A stretch of 64,000 nucleotides of DNA from Buxus sempervirens (lineage: Eukaryota; Streptophyta; Magnoliopsida; Buxales; Buxaceae): NCBI GenBank assembly GCA_947561395.2, contig OX387184.1, positions 16,472,205-16,536,204 of the forward strand, read 5' to 3'. The position numbers and the translations under genes were made by a program. Positions 22,974-34,383 of the stretch are shown here, piece after piece. The notes under the pieces are model-generated. The model was not told the DNA's origin, ran no database searches, and saw only the letters and a list, made by a program, of their open reading frames with translations. Each line of letters begins with the position of its first letter. Position 1 is the stretch's first letter.

Positions 22974-24372
22974 TATGTTACATAAACTTCAGACTCCTTT
23001 GTGGCTACAAAGATGGAGAAGCACTTCAATTTATATGGAAGGCTAACATGCATTAGCCCTTTTGGTCCCAAAAGCAGATTAGTTCACAGGCGTGCACTTT
23101 GTCCACAGGATATGAAGGGACTACCATCATTAAAGGAACCTAATGTTCAAATACACAGACAAAACCATTTAAGTTCCACTTCAATTTGGAAATACAAGAT
23201 GATATCCTTGAGCATTATCTCCTAATTGCTAATACAGGTTTTATTTGCAGTTTTGATAAGCATTGCAGGTTCTCTATGGATTCAATCAGTTAATTGTATG
23301 TCAACTTCGATACTGTTAGAAACCACTGAGATGGTTGAGTGGATATCCATGATTAGACAGATCACATCAGCTTGCAACAAAAGCTTTCCGTCCATATTAG
23401 TCACATGGGAAAAATTGTCATTTTCACACTGTTCAGCTTCCATATCATAAACAGTAACTTTGCCTTTGAGACAATCCAAGGAACATCAATTCAGTACTTT
23501 TGCTGTTCAAAATATTGTGCTGTTTTTGCTTGCTACCATGTTCCAGAGAGACACGTCCTCTCTGAAGCCATCCAAAACAAATGGTCTCTAAAAGAGTGTT
23601 TCTAAAAATAGAAGTCCACAGGAATGTAATGAGCTTCAAGAAATCTGTAACAGCAGTTGGATAAATGCTTGCAAGTTGCAGCAACACACTTGCAATGTGT
23701 CCTTGCACTTTGATTTAAACACATTGTTTTCATGGGGTAGGATGCTTTGCATCAGGAGCATAGAAGACATTAATGGAGGGGTTTCAGATAATAATGATCC
23801 GATTAACCATAAAAATCTGATTTTCTGTTTACTTTTTACTTCTGTGGACTACATGTTTCCACCGAAGACCCTTATCTCCTTCTACTTCCTTGTAGACAGA
23901 TCTTCCGTCACAATTAAAACAGAGTAATCATCAGCTAGGTTCAATGGTCATTTGACTTTCCTCAAGGGCAATTAAAATCAACTGTCATCTTTCAATTGTG
24001 CCCCTATATTCGTGATTAAATCCTGTGTCTCCAAGCAATTGCCCTTATATGTATATACCTCCTATGAAAGTTTTGTAAATAGCTGAACAAAATTTAGATA
24101 TCAATTAGCTATTGTTCCACACTATTTGCACTTTCTTGTTAATACTAATGAATCATTGCATGAAAATTAGTTACCCATGAATACATTTAGGTTCCCCCAC
24201 AACAACCCCTTTCTAAGCCTAGAGGTTAGGACAAAGAAAACATAAACCCTATGCTGCCATTACCAGTTGGCCATATTGGTTTTAATCATCAAAATTTGAC
24301 CTTAATATATTTGTTGATAGATCATGCATTTGAATTGGCATCTTCTGTCACTAGCTATCACCATATCACACC

Positions 24373-25018
24373 TGTTGAGATGTGATATAAAATCACTTCT
24401 CTTTGTGTCTTTTTTGTTCTCTTGGACTTGTTGCTTTATATGAGGGTATTCATGTAAATGGTAGCAATAAAGTTTATATACCATTAGTGTGGTACATGAG
24501 AGGGGCTCTCTCATGTGGGTTATAAGACACTAGATGGGGTTCTATTAAGAGAGTGAGAAGAAGAAGAGAGAGAAAGAGAAGAGACAAGGGTTTTCTCTAC
24601 AAGGGTTTTTACCATTCCATCTCTTGCAAGGTTTGTTCCAAGTTATTTGGGGGTTCTTTCATAATTGTTTGGGGTTACAAACATATTGTGGAAGGTTGCA
24701 TATTGTGGGATTGGGTGAATGTTTCATGTGTCAAGCTTGTAGAGAGGTAAGTCTTCTAAATCCTCTCTTGTTGTAATCTTTTGCATTGATAGTGGAGTTC
24801 CATCTTGCCGGATTGCCCGTGGACGTAGGCCTTAGTGCCGAACCACGTTAAATCTCGTCTCTTGTTTGTGGTTGTGCTTCTATTTCATTTTCTTACACAC
24901 TTAGTAGCTAGTTTACACTTTGTTTGTGTGTTTGGTGTATTACCATTACTTTGTTGGGTTGTTTGAACTTCAAAGTATTAGGTAAATCATTCACTAGTGG
25001 TGGGACTTCACCACAACA
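24373..25018 (+). repeat. 5' LTR of the Copia element
   Basis: 646 bp, TGTTGAG...CACAACA, followed by AG and the primer-binding site. Nearly identical to the 3' LTR. Confidence 0.95.
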
Positions 25019-25103
25019 AGTGGTATCGGAGCTTCCGGGTTATGTGAAGAAAGTGTGAACAAGGTGTTTGTGAAATTGCCTAAGTGAGTAAAAGTGTAGT
25101 AAA

Positions 25104-28100
25104 ATGGGAAGCAACCGATTTGAGGTGGAGAAGTTTAATGGAAGAAATAACTTTGAGCTATGGAAGATTAAGATGTATGATGTCTTGGTGCAAAATGGGC
25201 AAGAGGAAGCTTTACTTGGTATAAGTGAAAAGCCATCCACTATGAGCAAAGAGGATTGGTTAAAAATGGATATGAAGGCGGTCTCTACTATTCGCTTGTG
25301 TTTGGCGGATAATGTGATCTTTAATATAAAAGGTGAGAAGACGGCATCCGAGTTGTGGGCAAAGCTTGAGAGCTTGTATCAAACCAAATCTCTACTCAAC
25401 ATAATTCTTCTAAAGAAGAAGTTGTATTCTTTGAAGATGAAAGAAGGCACCAAGATCTCCGAGCACTTAAGCACTTTTAATGACATTGTTGGTCAACTTG
25501 AAAGCATTGATGAACCTATGAAGGATCGAGATAAAGCGGTGACCATGTTATGTACTTTGCCGGATAGTTATGATAACTTGGTTACAACTCTAAGTTGTTC
25601 CAAGGATGATAAACTCACTTTTGATGATGTGACTAGTGCCTTGTTTGCCGATGAATCTAGAAGGCATGCATCATTGGAGGTAGGAATGGAGGCTCTTACT
25701 ATAAGAGGACGTCCTAATGAGCGTGGTGGATCATTTAGAAGCATTTCAAGGGGGAAATCTAGCCACCGTTCGAAGTCAAGAGGCCGGTTTGAAAAAGGTA
25801 CTTGTTGGAATTGCGGTAAGAAATGGCATTTGAAGAAAGATTGCTACTTTAGAAAAGGCAAGGGTTCCAACTCAAGTAAAGAATATAAAAAAGAGAAGAA
25901 TGAAGGCGAGACCAAAAGTGAAGCCAATCAAGTGGAAGAATCAATATCCGGGTCCATTGAAGATGAGGTATTTATGGCTAGTAGTAGTCCTATTTATCAT
26001 CAAAATTGGGTTCTTGATACCGCCGCTACTCATCATATGTGTCCACATCGGTCATGGTTTAGCTCATATGAGCCATGTGATGGTGGATATGTCTTGATGG
26101 GGAACAACTCAACTAGTCATATTGTGGGTGTTGGTGTGGTACAACTCAAGATGTTTGATGGCAATGTTAGAACATTTGAAAATGTAAGGCATGTACCGGA
26201 TTTGAAGAAAAGCTTGATTTCACTATCGGAACTTGATTCTTGTGGCTACAAGTACACCGGACAAGGTGGAGTGATTAAAGTTTCTAAGGGTGCTTTGGTT
26301 GTTATGAAAGGCATCCGGGTTGGAAACTTGTATAAATTGCTTGGAAGCACAATTGTAGATGGTGCACAAGTGGCGGTTGACCATGATGAATATCCGTTTC
26401 GACTTTGGCATAGAAGGTTGGGTCACATGAGTGAAAAAGGTATGGACATCTTGATGAAAAAGGAACTTATTCCTAAGATATGCTTTGGTGACAAAGAATT
26501 TTGTGAGCATTGTGTCTATGGCAAGCATCATAGGAGAAGCTTCAAGGCCGGGAGTCATACTAGCAAAGACATACTTGATTATGTTCACTCGGATTTGTGG
26601 GGTCCATCTCGCACTAAATCACATGGTGGTGCATCTTATTTCATATCTTTCATTGATGATTATTCAAGGAGGGTATGGGTGACATTCTTGAAGACAAAGG
26701 ATGAAGCCTTCATTGCATTCAAGCATTTCAAAGCCGAGGTGGAGAAACAAAGTGGAAGAAGCATCAAGGTGATTAGAACCGACAATGGTTTAGAATTTGT
26801 GAACAATACTTTCCTCAATTTTTGCAAAGATGAAGGAATTGTCATGCATAATACCGTTGTTAGAACCCCTCAACAAAATGGGGTGGCGGAGCGTATGAAT
26901 AGAACTTTGGTGGAACGTGCAAGGTGTATGTTAAGCAATGCGGGTCTTGATAAGGAGTTTTGGGCGGAAGCTATCAACACGGCTTGCTACCTTGTGAATA
27001 GATCACCTTCGGCGACATTGGGAGAGAAAACACCTCAAGAGGTATGGCATGGAACTCCTAGTGATTATTCCGATTTGAAAATATTTGGATGTGATGCATA
27101 TACATTGATTCCTAGTTGTCAAAGGGATAAATTAGATCCAAAGTCTAGAAAGTGCATCTTTGTTGGTTATGGAAAGAATGTTAAAGGATACCGTTTATGG
27201 GATCCGGTTTCTCGTAAAATAATTCATAGCCGTGATGTTCACTTTGATGAATCGAGAATGCTAAACAAGACTTTGGAGCCTACCAAGGAAGAAAGTCAAA
27301 ATGAGGTGGAGCAATTTGAAGTTATTCCGGGTGGTTTTATTCCGGAAAATGTAACTCCTAATGAAGAAGTGGTTGATGGAGATGTTGAAGCTCAAGAAGA
27401 TAATAGGCAACATGAACAACTACAACCACCACTATCTCAAGAACGTCCAAGACGTGAAAGGCAGTTACCATCAAGACTTCAAGATTGTGTTGATCCTATT
27501 ACCATGAGGGCTTTAATCACGGAAGATGGTGAACCATGCACATTTGAAGAGGCCATTAATGGTAGTGACTCTACAAGTTGGAAGCAAGCTATGGGTGAAG
27601 AGATGAATGCACTTCACAATAACAAAACTTGGGAGTTGGTGGAACTACCAAAGGGGCGAAAAGCGGTTGGGTGCAAATGGGTCTATAAATTCAAGAAAGG
27701 CAAGGATGGAGAGATTACAAAGTACCGTGCAAGGTTAGTTGCAAAAGGATTTTCTCAAAAGGAAGGTATTGACTTTTTTGAAGTCTTTGCACCGGTTGTT
27801 AAACTTGTTTCTATTCGTTTGGTTCTTGCTTTAGTTGCAATGTTTAATTTAGAGCTTGAACAAATGGATGTGAAAACCGCATTTTTGCATGGTGACCTTG
27901 AGGAGGAGGTTTACATGAAGCAACCTCAAGGGTTCATTGAAGAAGGCAAGGAAGAATTGGTGTGTAAACTTAATAAGTCTTTGTATGGGTTAAAGCAAGC
28001 TTCAAGACAATGGTACAAGAAGTTTGACTCCTTCATGTTGGGCCTTGGTTATGAAAGAAGTCAATATGATCATTGTGTTTATATGAAAGTACTTGAAGAT

Positions 28101-29090
28101 GGCACTTACTTGATGTTGGTCTTGTATGTTGATGACATGTTGCTTGTGGGTAAGGATAAGTCTAAGATTCAAGAGTTAAAGGCACAATTGAATGAGGCAT
28201 TTGAGATGAAAGATCTCGGGCCGGCTACACATATTCTTGGGATAGAAATTACAAGGGATAGAAAGAATGGGACTTTGTCACTCTCACAAGAGCGGTTCAT
28301 TGAGAAGGTTCTTGGAAGGTTTAGCATGGACAAGTCTAAGCCTGTGAAGACATCACTAGCACCTCATTTCAAGTTATCTTTGGAACAATGTCCAAAAACC
28401 GAAGAAGAAAAGAAGAAAATGAGCCAAGTTCCTTATGCTAGTCTTGTAGGGAGCTTAATGTTTGCTATGGTATGTACAAGGCCGGATATTTCCTATGCGG
28501 TTGGAGTTATGAGTCGGTTCATGGCTAATCCGGGTAAGGCACATTGGGAAGCCGCTAAGTGGGTGCTTCGTTACTTGAGAGGCACTAGTAACTATGCCAT
28601 CACATATGGTAAGGATTCAAGACAAATGCATGGACATGTTGATGCAAGCTATGCTAATGACATTGACAAAGGAAGGTCTACTACCGGGTATGTATTTTGC
28701 TTGGGAAATGGTCCGATTAATTGGATGTCAAAGTTACAAGCAACGGTGGCATTGTCTAGTACCGAAGCCGAATACATGGCATTAACGGAGGCTTGCAAAG
28801 AAGCGGTGTGGCTTCAAGGTCTTATGGGTGAGATTGGTTTAAGTCCAAAACCCATGGAGTTGTTTTGCGACAATATGAGTGCTATTTGTTTGGCTAAGAA
28901 TCCGGTGTATCATAGAAGAACTAAGCACATTAGTGTCCAATATCACTATGTGCGGGAAATTATTGAAGATGGGAAGATTCAAGTCTTAAAGGTTGGAACC
29001 AAGGAGAACTTAGCCGACATGTTGACTAAAATAGTGACCCTAGAGAAGTTGGAGTGGAGCTTAACTTCTCTAAGCATCATGCCAAGGTGA
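25104..29090 (+). CDS. Copia gag-pol polyprotein, 1328 aa
   Basis: One open frame with Copia domain order. It starts with gag (UBN2-type, residues ~1-220, beginning MGSNRFEVEKFNG), then a CCHC zinc knuckle (~233-246), aspartic protease motif DTAATHH (~304), GAG-pre-integrase zinc region (~430-480), integrase core (~490-650, with HSDLWG and RTDNG), reverse transcriptase (~840-1090, with YVDDM near 1008) and RNase H (~1170-1300). Length and many blocks match tobacco Tnt1-94 (also 1328 aa). Integrase before RT marks it as Copia. It is the transposon's own gene, not a host gene. Confidence 0.95.
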   Translation: MGSNRFEVEKFNGRNNFELWKIKMYDVLVQNGQEEALLGISEKPSTMSKEDWLKMDMKAVSTIRLCLADNVIFNIKGEKTASELWAKLESLYQTKSLLNIILLKKKLYSLKMKEGTKISEHLSTFNDIVGQLESIDEPMKDRDKAVTMLCTLPDSYDNLVTTLSCSKDDKLTFDDVTSALFADESRRHASLEVGMEALTIRGRPNERGGSFRSISRGKSSHRSKSRGRFEKGTCWNCGKKWHLKKDCYFRKGKGSNSSKEYKKEKNEGETKSEANQVEESISGSIEDEVFMASSSPIYHQNWVLDTAATHHMCPHRSWFSSYEPCDGGYVLMGNNSTSHIVGVGVVQLKMFDGNVRTFENVRHVPDLKKSLISLSELDSCGYKYTGQGGVIKVSKGALVVMKGIRVGNLYKLLGSTIVDGAQVAVDHDEYPFRLWHRRLGHMSEKGMDILMKKELIPKICFGDKEFCEHCVYGKHHRRSFKAGSHTSKDILDYVHSDLWGPSRTKSHGGASYFISFIDDYSRRVWVTFLKTKDEAFIAFKHFKAEVEKQSGRSIKVIRTDNGLEFVNNTFLNFCKDEGIVMHNTVVRTPQQNGVAERMNRTLVERARCMLSNAGLDKEFWAEAINTACYLVNRSPSATLGEKTPQEVWHGTPSDYSDLKIFGCDAYTLIPSCQRDKLDPKSRKCIFVGYGKNVKGYRLWDPVSRKIIHSRDVHFDESRMLNKTLEPTKEESQNEVEQFEVIPGGFIPENVTPNEEVVDGDVEAQEDNRQHEQLQPPLSQERPRRERQLPSRLQDCVDPITMRALITEDGEPCTFEEAINGSDSTSWKQAMGEEMNALHNNKTWELVELPKGRKAVGCKWVYKFKKGKDGEITKYRARLVAKGFSQKEGIDFFEVFAPVVKLVSIRLVLALVAMFNLELEQMDVKTAFLHGDLEEEVYMKQPQGFIEEGKEELVCKLNKSLYGLKQASRQWYKKFDSFMLGLGYERSQYDHCVYMKVLEDGTYLMLVLYVDDMLLVGKDKSKIQELKAQLNEAFEMKDLGPATHILGIEITRDRKNGTLSLSQERFIEKVLGRFSMDKSKPVKTSLAPHFKLSLEQCPKTEEEKKKMSQVPYASLVGSLMFAMVCTRPDISYAVGVMSRFMANPGKAHWEAAKWVLRYLRGTSNYAITYGKDSRQMHGHVDASYANDIDKGRSTTGYVFCLGNGPINWMSKLQATVALSSTEAEYMALTEACKEAVWLQGLMGEIGLSPKPMELFCDNMSAICLAKNPVYHRRTKHISVQYHYVREIIEDGKIQVLKVGTKENLADMLTKIVTLEKLEWSLTSLSIMPR

Positions 29091-29138
29091 GTTGGTAGAT
29101 TTGGCAATGGCAAGGTGATTTTCTATCAAGGTGGAGAT

Positions 29139-29783
29139 TGTTGAGATGTGATATAAAATCACTTCTCTTTGTGTCTTTTTTGTTCTCTTGGACTTGTTGC
29201 TTTATATGAGGGTATTCATGTAAATGGTAGCAATAAAGTTTATATACCATTAGTGTGGTACATGAGAGGGGCTCTCTCATGTGGGTTATAAGACACTAGA
29301 TGGGGTTCTATTAAGAGAGTGAGAAGAAGAAGAGAGAGAAAGAGAAGAGACAAGGGTTTTCTCTACAAGGGTTTTCACCATTCCATCTCTTGCAGGTTTG
29401 TTCCAAGTTATTTGGGGGTTCTTTCATAATTGTTTGGGGTTACAAACATATTGTGGAAGGTTGCATATTGTGGGATTGGGTGAATGTTTCATGTGTCAAG
29501 CTTGTAGAGAGGTAAGTCTTCTAAATCCTCTCTTGTTGTAATCTTTTGCATTGATAGTGGAGTTCCATCTTGCCGGATTGCCCGTGGACGTAGGCCTTAG
29601 TGCCGAACCACGTTAAATCTCGTCTCTTGTTTGTGGTTGTGCTTCTATTTCATTTTCTTACACACTTAGTAGCTAGTTTACACTTTGTTTGTGTGTTTGG
29701 TGTATTACCATTACTTTGTTGGGTTGTTTGAACTTCAAAGTATTAGGTAAATCATTCACTAGTGGTGGGACTTCACCACAACA
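29139..29783 (+). repeat. 3' LTR of the Copia element
   Basis: 645 bp, preceded by the purine-rich tract AAGGTGGAGAT, and followed by target-duplication copy ACACC. Confidence 0.95.
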
Positions 29784-29788
29784 ACACC

Positions 29789-31440
29789 TATGGATTGTTT
29801 TACAAGAAATCAACATAAATCATTCTATGAGTGCAAGAACTTCGGTGGCAACAAAGATTTATCCATTCACAAAACATTTCAAACTCAAGCAATCACCATG
29901 AATCATATGTTTAGCTAAAGCTTAATTCACTGTCAAAAATGCTACATGTCAAAACTAATCCTTGAAAGTTAACATAGAAGAATATGAAATATCAAAACAG
30001 GTGTCTTCAGTTTCCCTCAGTGCCCACAATCCTGGAGTTTTGCCTCTGCTTAGCATTATATACTGCTTATAGATTTCCTTCTCTTTTATTTTATCTTTTC
30101 CCTTTACCTTCTTAGGAACATATGTTAGAATTAAGAATCACAGCTCCAGGTTCAGGTCTCTGACCATCTGCCATATTGTTCATGCGATTGTTCACAGGAT
30201 AATACTTCTCTGGTATCAAATCGATAACTCAGAAGTAAAAACTGCTTTTGGACATTCAAAAGCAACAGATATCTTGGAGTGGATTGTTAGAATTAATGTC
30301 TTTTCCAAAGAAGTGTCGTTGAACATTCAATATTCAGAAATTTAAGTATCCAATTCACTGGAATTAGTGCACGCCCTACAATATCTTGGAGTGTATTGTG
30401 GAACTAACGGATCCCGGCCTACACATCTCCCCTGACACAGGAGTTCACGTGGCTTCAAAAGGGCGTTTTACAGTGAAGAGCAACAGATAATATTGAAGAT
30501 CATTAAGCATAATACAAAGCTCAGATGCTTAAAAGGAGACGAAATGGCCTTTTTTTTCTTTCCCCATTTTTTGAAGAGGAACATATCAAATGATCATACG
30601 TCCTAGAACCCTAAAGTAATCAACATGGCATGAATTGCACTGCAGCATGATACAGAAACTGTTACTATGGTAAAAGTTGAAGATGAATTTAGGTACAGAT
30701 ATCTTTTAAGTGAGTGGATTGCCGCCTCAGCTGAGAAAGCTGAATCTTTCATGAAAATCACTATTCTTGTGAGCGTTTCCGTTGAAAGCCCTAAGAGCTG
30801 TTGGAAACAATGGTTCTTACTCTGGGATTTTCGAAATACTGGGTTAAGGGTTGATACAACTGGTATCAAAGCCCAGGTCTTGGGTTCAAGTCTCCCCAAG
30901 AACATGCAGTGGTTGTTTGTATAAGTGTGCTCCCAACCTATGGTGCACAGGTGTTAAGGGGGTTCGCCTACGGTTCACAAGTGCAAAGTGAGACCAAAAA
31001 AAAAAGCGGGTCCTGAGAAAACATGCTGCAATGGCAAGCGTTGGTCAAGTCTCGGATTGGCAGGTATTGGCTTGCGGTCGCAAGTGCTAGAGGAGGGGAT
31101 TTGTTAGGATGTTGGGCCAAGATCCAGCATCTTGCTATGGTATAAGGAAATAAAATTACGCTCTAACCTATAACTTAAGTTATTGGTTTAGTGATAAGCT
31201 CTTGATCCTAACAAGAGCAATGTCAAGTTCGCATGAAATGCAACAAATTAGAGAAACATCGGTTCCTCCTCTAACAAATCAATACACAGTCAACTGAATC
31301 AAAACAGAAAAACATTTAAAATGAATAACACAGTCCGAAAATAATCAAACTGAACATTAAACACAACAGATAAACACCCCCGAACTGTAGAAACAATTTC
31401 ATCCGATAAAAACATTAAGTACATACAATATATATAAATA
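29789..31440. other. Non-coding stretch
   Basis: No gene seen. Part of it (about 30850-31120) has the look of old transposon DNA, with a tRNA B-box-like GGTTCAAGTCT at about 30890 and a GTTAGGATGTTGGGCC block near 31105, but no borders could be set. Confidence 0.4.
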
Positions 31441-31443
31441 TCT

Positions 31444-34224
31444 TCACTTTGTTTCCTTGGCTTCTCCAGCGATTGCCTCCGTAGAAGACACTGGTAAGAC
31501 AGATGTCTGTTGTCTGCTATCATTCTTTGAACATTCCTCTGCCACTTTCGCATCCTCGACAATGCCTCTTTTTTCTTCTTCCTTTTCCTTTTCCTCAGAC
31601 TTTTCAAGTTTTGCAGCCTCACTGGATGGTGCAGCTTCCGTTGTGTTTTCTATTTCAATTGTTTTGGAAGCAACAACGACAACTGGGACAGGGGTCTCTT
31701 CAAATGGTTTCTCGACTTTTTCAGTTTCTTGGACACTGGTGTTGGTTACCACAATTTCATTTGCAGTCATCGATTCCTGATCTTTAACTGGACCTTCTTT
31801 TGCAGGCTCCAATGGAACTTCCCTGCTGGTAGTTTTGTCGCTCTCTGTTGATTCCTCCTTTTCTTCATTCTGTAATACAGAACAGTTAAAAGATCCAGAA
31901 CCGTTGAGGTACCAACAGGCTTGAAAGGGGTAAGTGTTGAGAATCGTGCAACATGAACAGCAAAATAGAGAATAAGAAGAAGAACAAGGACATGCAGATT
32001 TTAAGTGGTTTGGCCATGTACCTATCGTCCACTCTGTACTACAAAATTCCACTAAACTTTCAATTAGGGTTACAACATGATATATATATACCAACCCTCA
32101 ATCCAATACTTTTTAAATCTCAAAGATACCCCGGTACCCTACCACAAGGGGTTTCGCCACGTTCTGCCCATAGGTCCCTCCCCTTGAACCAAGAATATGA
32201 ACCACTGTTTCCAACAATAAGCATAAGCATGGTTTAAAAACTTAGGCGGTGTTTGGAACCTTGGATTTGGGGAGAAAAGAAAAGAAAGCTTAAAAGGAAA
32301 AGAAAAGAAAAATAATGATTTTCTTTTTTTTTCTTATGTTTGGATGAGATGAGAAATGAAAAGAAAAAATATATATTTTAGTAAATATGATGGGTTGGGG
32401 TTGTGGGCGATGGTGCCGGGTGGCAATGGATGATGGTGGCAACAAGTGGCAGTGGGTGGCAGTAGTGGCGGGTGGTGGTGGTGGTGGTGGTGGCAGTTGT
32501 TGGTGGTGGTGGTGGTGTGTGGTGGTTGGCGGTGGTGGTAGCGGACGGTGGTGGCGACTGGTGGTGGTGGCAGTTGTTGGTGGTGGTGGGCAATGGTGGC
32601 AAATGGTGGTGATGGTGGGTGGTGGTGGTCGGCAGTAGTGGTGGGCAATGGTGGGTTGTGGTGGTAATGGGTCATGGGTCATGGGTCATGGTGATGATGG
32701 ATGGTGCTAGTGGTGGGATAGGTTGGTAGTGTGAATAGTAATAAGTGATGGTAAATTTTCTTTTCTTTCAAAATTCCTACTTTTTTGGAGAGAAAATTTT
32801 TTACATTGGAAAGAAAATCTCATTTTCTTTCGTATAAACCTAACAAGAGAAAAGCAAATTTTAGCATTTTCTTTTCTTGTCTTCCCAAATCCAAGGTTCC
32901 AAACACGGCCTTAAGTAACAAGGTTTGAAAACTTGAGTACCAGGGTTTGGACTCAGGTTGTACATATGCAAGAATTATGCACTAACTCAACCAAATCAAC
33001 CAATGGTCTGATATTAAAAGAAACAAAATAAAGGTTTTGTTGGCTCTCATTTGCATGGAGTCTGCTATAAGGGAGAAAAAAAAAGGGACTTTTTCAAACC
33101 AGATTCATCCAATGTTCAAGAATCACAAAATTCAACCAAAACAAGCATGTAGGGGTCAAATGTATTTCAGGATACACCTCCCAAATACTTTGAAAAATAT
33201 GTGAGGCTCAGATTGATTTCGAGATAAACCTCCCAAATAATTAGGACAAAGATAGGTCTGTTTGAACCAATCCAACGCGTACAATTTACAAAATTCCAAC
33301 CAAAACAAACCCCAATTGAGTTTCAGACATATTCGGGTTAGACCAACCCAATAACCCCATCATACATGATTCATTGTATACAAAGCTTTTTATGTGTGAG
33401 CGGTGGTCTCACAGCAGAAAACTCCATTACTAATGTCTGCCATTAATGTTAAAAAACAGCTTCAAATTATTTTTCATGCAGAATCAATTCCCACGGAACC
33501 AATCACTCTGTTTTTTCCGAACTTTGTTATTGGTAATTATAGACAACAAAAGTGTCAGAAAAGAAAGGTACAAAGATGAAAAAAATGGAAATGAAAAGTT
33601 CAAGTTGATTTTGGACTGAAATCCCAGGCCCAAAAGAAATAGAAAGATTGTAAGACCGAGGTTTTGAGTTTTTGATTCTAGTTCAAAATATAAACAGTAT
33701 AAAAGTATAATTCCATCATCTTCAAGTATCAAAATCGACAAGAAGTTGAAGATAAAGAATATTTTCTAAGGAAAACAAAAAAAAAATGAAAAAACAATAA
33801 ACAAATCAAACATACAGATCACATCAAAATTAATTATCAATCGAAGTAAAACAAGAACCTAAAAAACACAAACAAGGTCTTCAAAAAAAATAATAAAAAA
33901 CACAAACACAGCCAGAAAATCAATCAGAAGAAATTAAGAGATAACTCCTGTCAAGTCGTTTACCTCCTTGAACAAATTACTGAGAGACTTGCGCCTATTC
34001 CCTTGCTCGTCTCCCTTCTCATCATCAACAATCTCCTTGTCTTTATAATCATCACCACCCCCAACCTTTGCCTCCTCCTCCACGGCCTTCACCGTCCCGA
34101 TCTCCTTCGCTTCAATGACCGCCGTCGAAGAATCCACCTTTTCCGTCGTCGGAACGGGAAGCGGTTCCGGCGCCGCCGCAGCCGCCTCGTTATCACCCTT
34201 TGGCTTGCTTGCACATCCTCCCAT
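31444..34224 (-). CDS. Acidic protein with N-myristoylation-type start, two exons, 228 aa
   Basis: Exon 1 is 33964-34224 (87 codons) and exon 2 is 31444-31869 (141 codons plus stop). Borders are GTAAAC and TTACAG, phase 0. The protein starts MGGCASKPKGDNEAAAAAPE: Gly2 with Ser6 fits N-myristoylation and Cys4 fits palmitoylation, so membrane anchoring is likely. The rest is Glu/Lys/Ala-rich and probably disordered, with a RRKSLSNLFKE basic patch at the exon junction and an E/K-rich tail ending AIAGEAKETK. No enzyme motif. I recognise the general plant MGGCxSKP type but no named family. The ~2.1-kb intron contains a Tourist-like MITE (32245-32910). A minus-strand TATA-like TTTATATAG lies at 34375-34383, about 150 bp upstream of the ATG. 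Confidence 0.8.
32245..32910. mobile_element. Tourist-like (PIF/Harbinger) MITE, copy 2, carrying GGTGGC repeats
   Basis: Ends GGCGGTGTTTGGAACCTTGG and, inverted, GGCCGTGTTTGGAACCTTGG, about 19 of 20 bases alike. TTA duplication at 32242-32244 and 32911-32913. GAAAAG-rich arms, with a GGTGGT/GGTGGC array at about 32400-32690. Same family as 9839-10606, sharing arms such as TTTTTTGGAGAGAA near the right end. It lies within the intron of the myristoylated-protein gene. Proline/His-rich frames over it are artefacts. Confidence 0.85.
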
Positions 34225-34374
34225 TTTCGCCTTCAAATGCAAAAACCCAGAGCCAAAAACTCCTCCTCCTTTTTGCCTAACTTTCTGTGCACGTTGCTTT
34301 CCTCTTTCTCTGTTAACGAAAGAGCAGAAGAGAAGATCTGGGGGTTAGAGCGAGAAACTTAGGATTCTTCCGGT

Positions 34375-34383
34375 CTATATAAA
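34375..34383 (-). promoter_or_regulatory. Putative TATA box of the myristoylated-protein gene
   Basis: TTTATATAG on the minus strand, ~150 bp upstream of the ATG at 34224. The distance is plausible; no transcript data. Confidence 0.4.

Larger units (their letters stand above)
24373..29783 (+). mobile_element. Copia retrotransposon, Tork/Tnt1 lineage, whole-looking and young
   Basis: Complete element of 5411 bp: 5' LTR 24373-25018, primer-binding site TGGTATCGGAGC from 25021 (initiator-Met tRNA type), gag-pol frame 25104-29090, purine-rich tract just before 29139, 3' LTR 29139-29783. LTR ends are TGTTGAG and CACAACA. Target duplication ACACC at 24368-24372 and 29784-29788. By eye the two LTRs differ at about two positions in ~645, so the insertion is very recent. 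It lies about 1.4 kb upstream of the intact WAT1-related gene, in non-coding DNA. It looks whole. Confidence 0.95.

Noticed and set aside
26223-26588. Minus-strand frames inside 25104-29090
   Set aside because: Shadows of the Copia polyprotein.
30850-30910. Possible tRNA or SINE from a GGTATCAAAGC and GGTTCAAGTCT pair
   Set aside because: No cloverleaf can be drawn and no A box at proper spacing; kept only as a remark on old repeat DNA.
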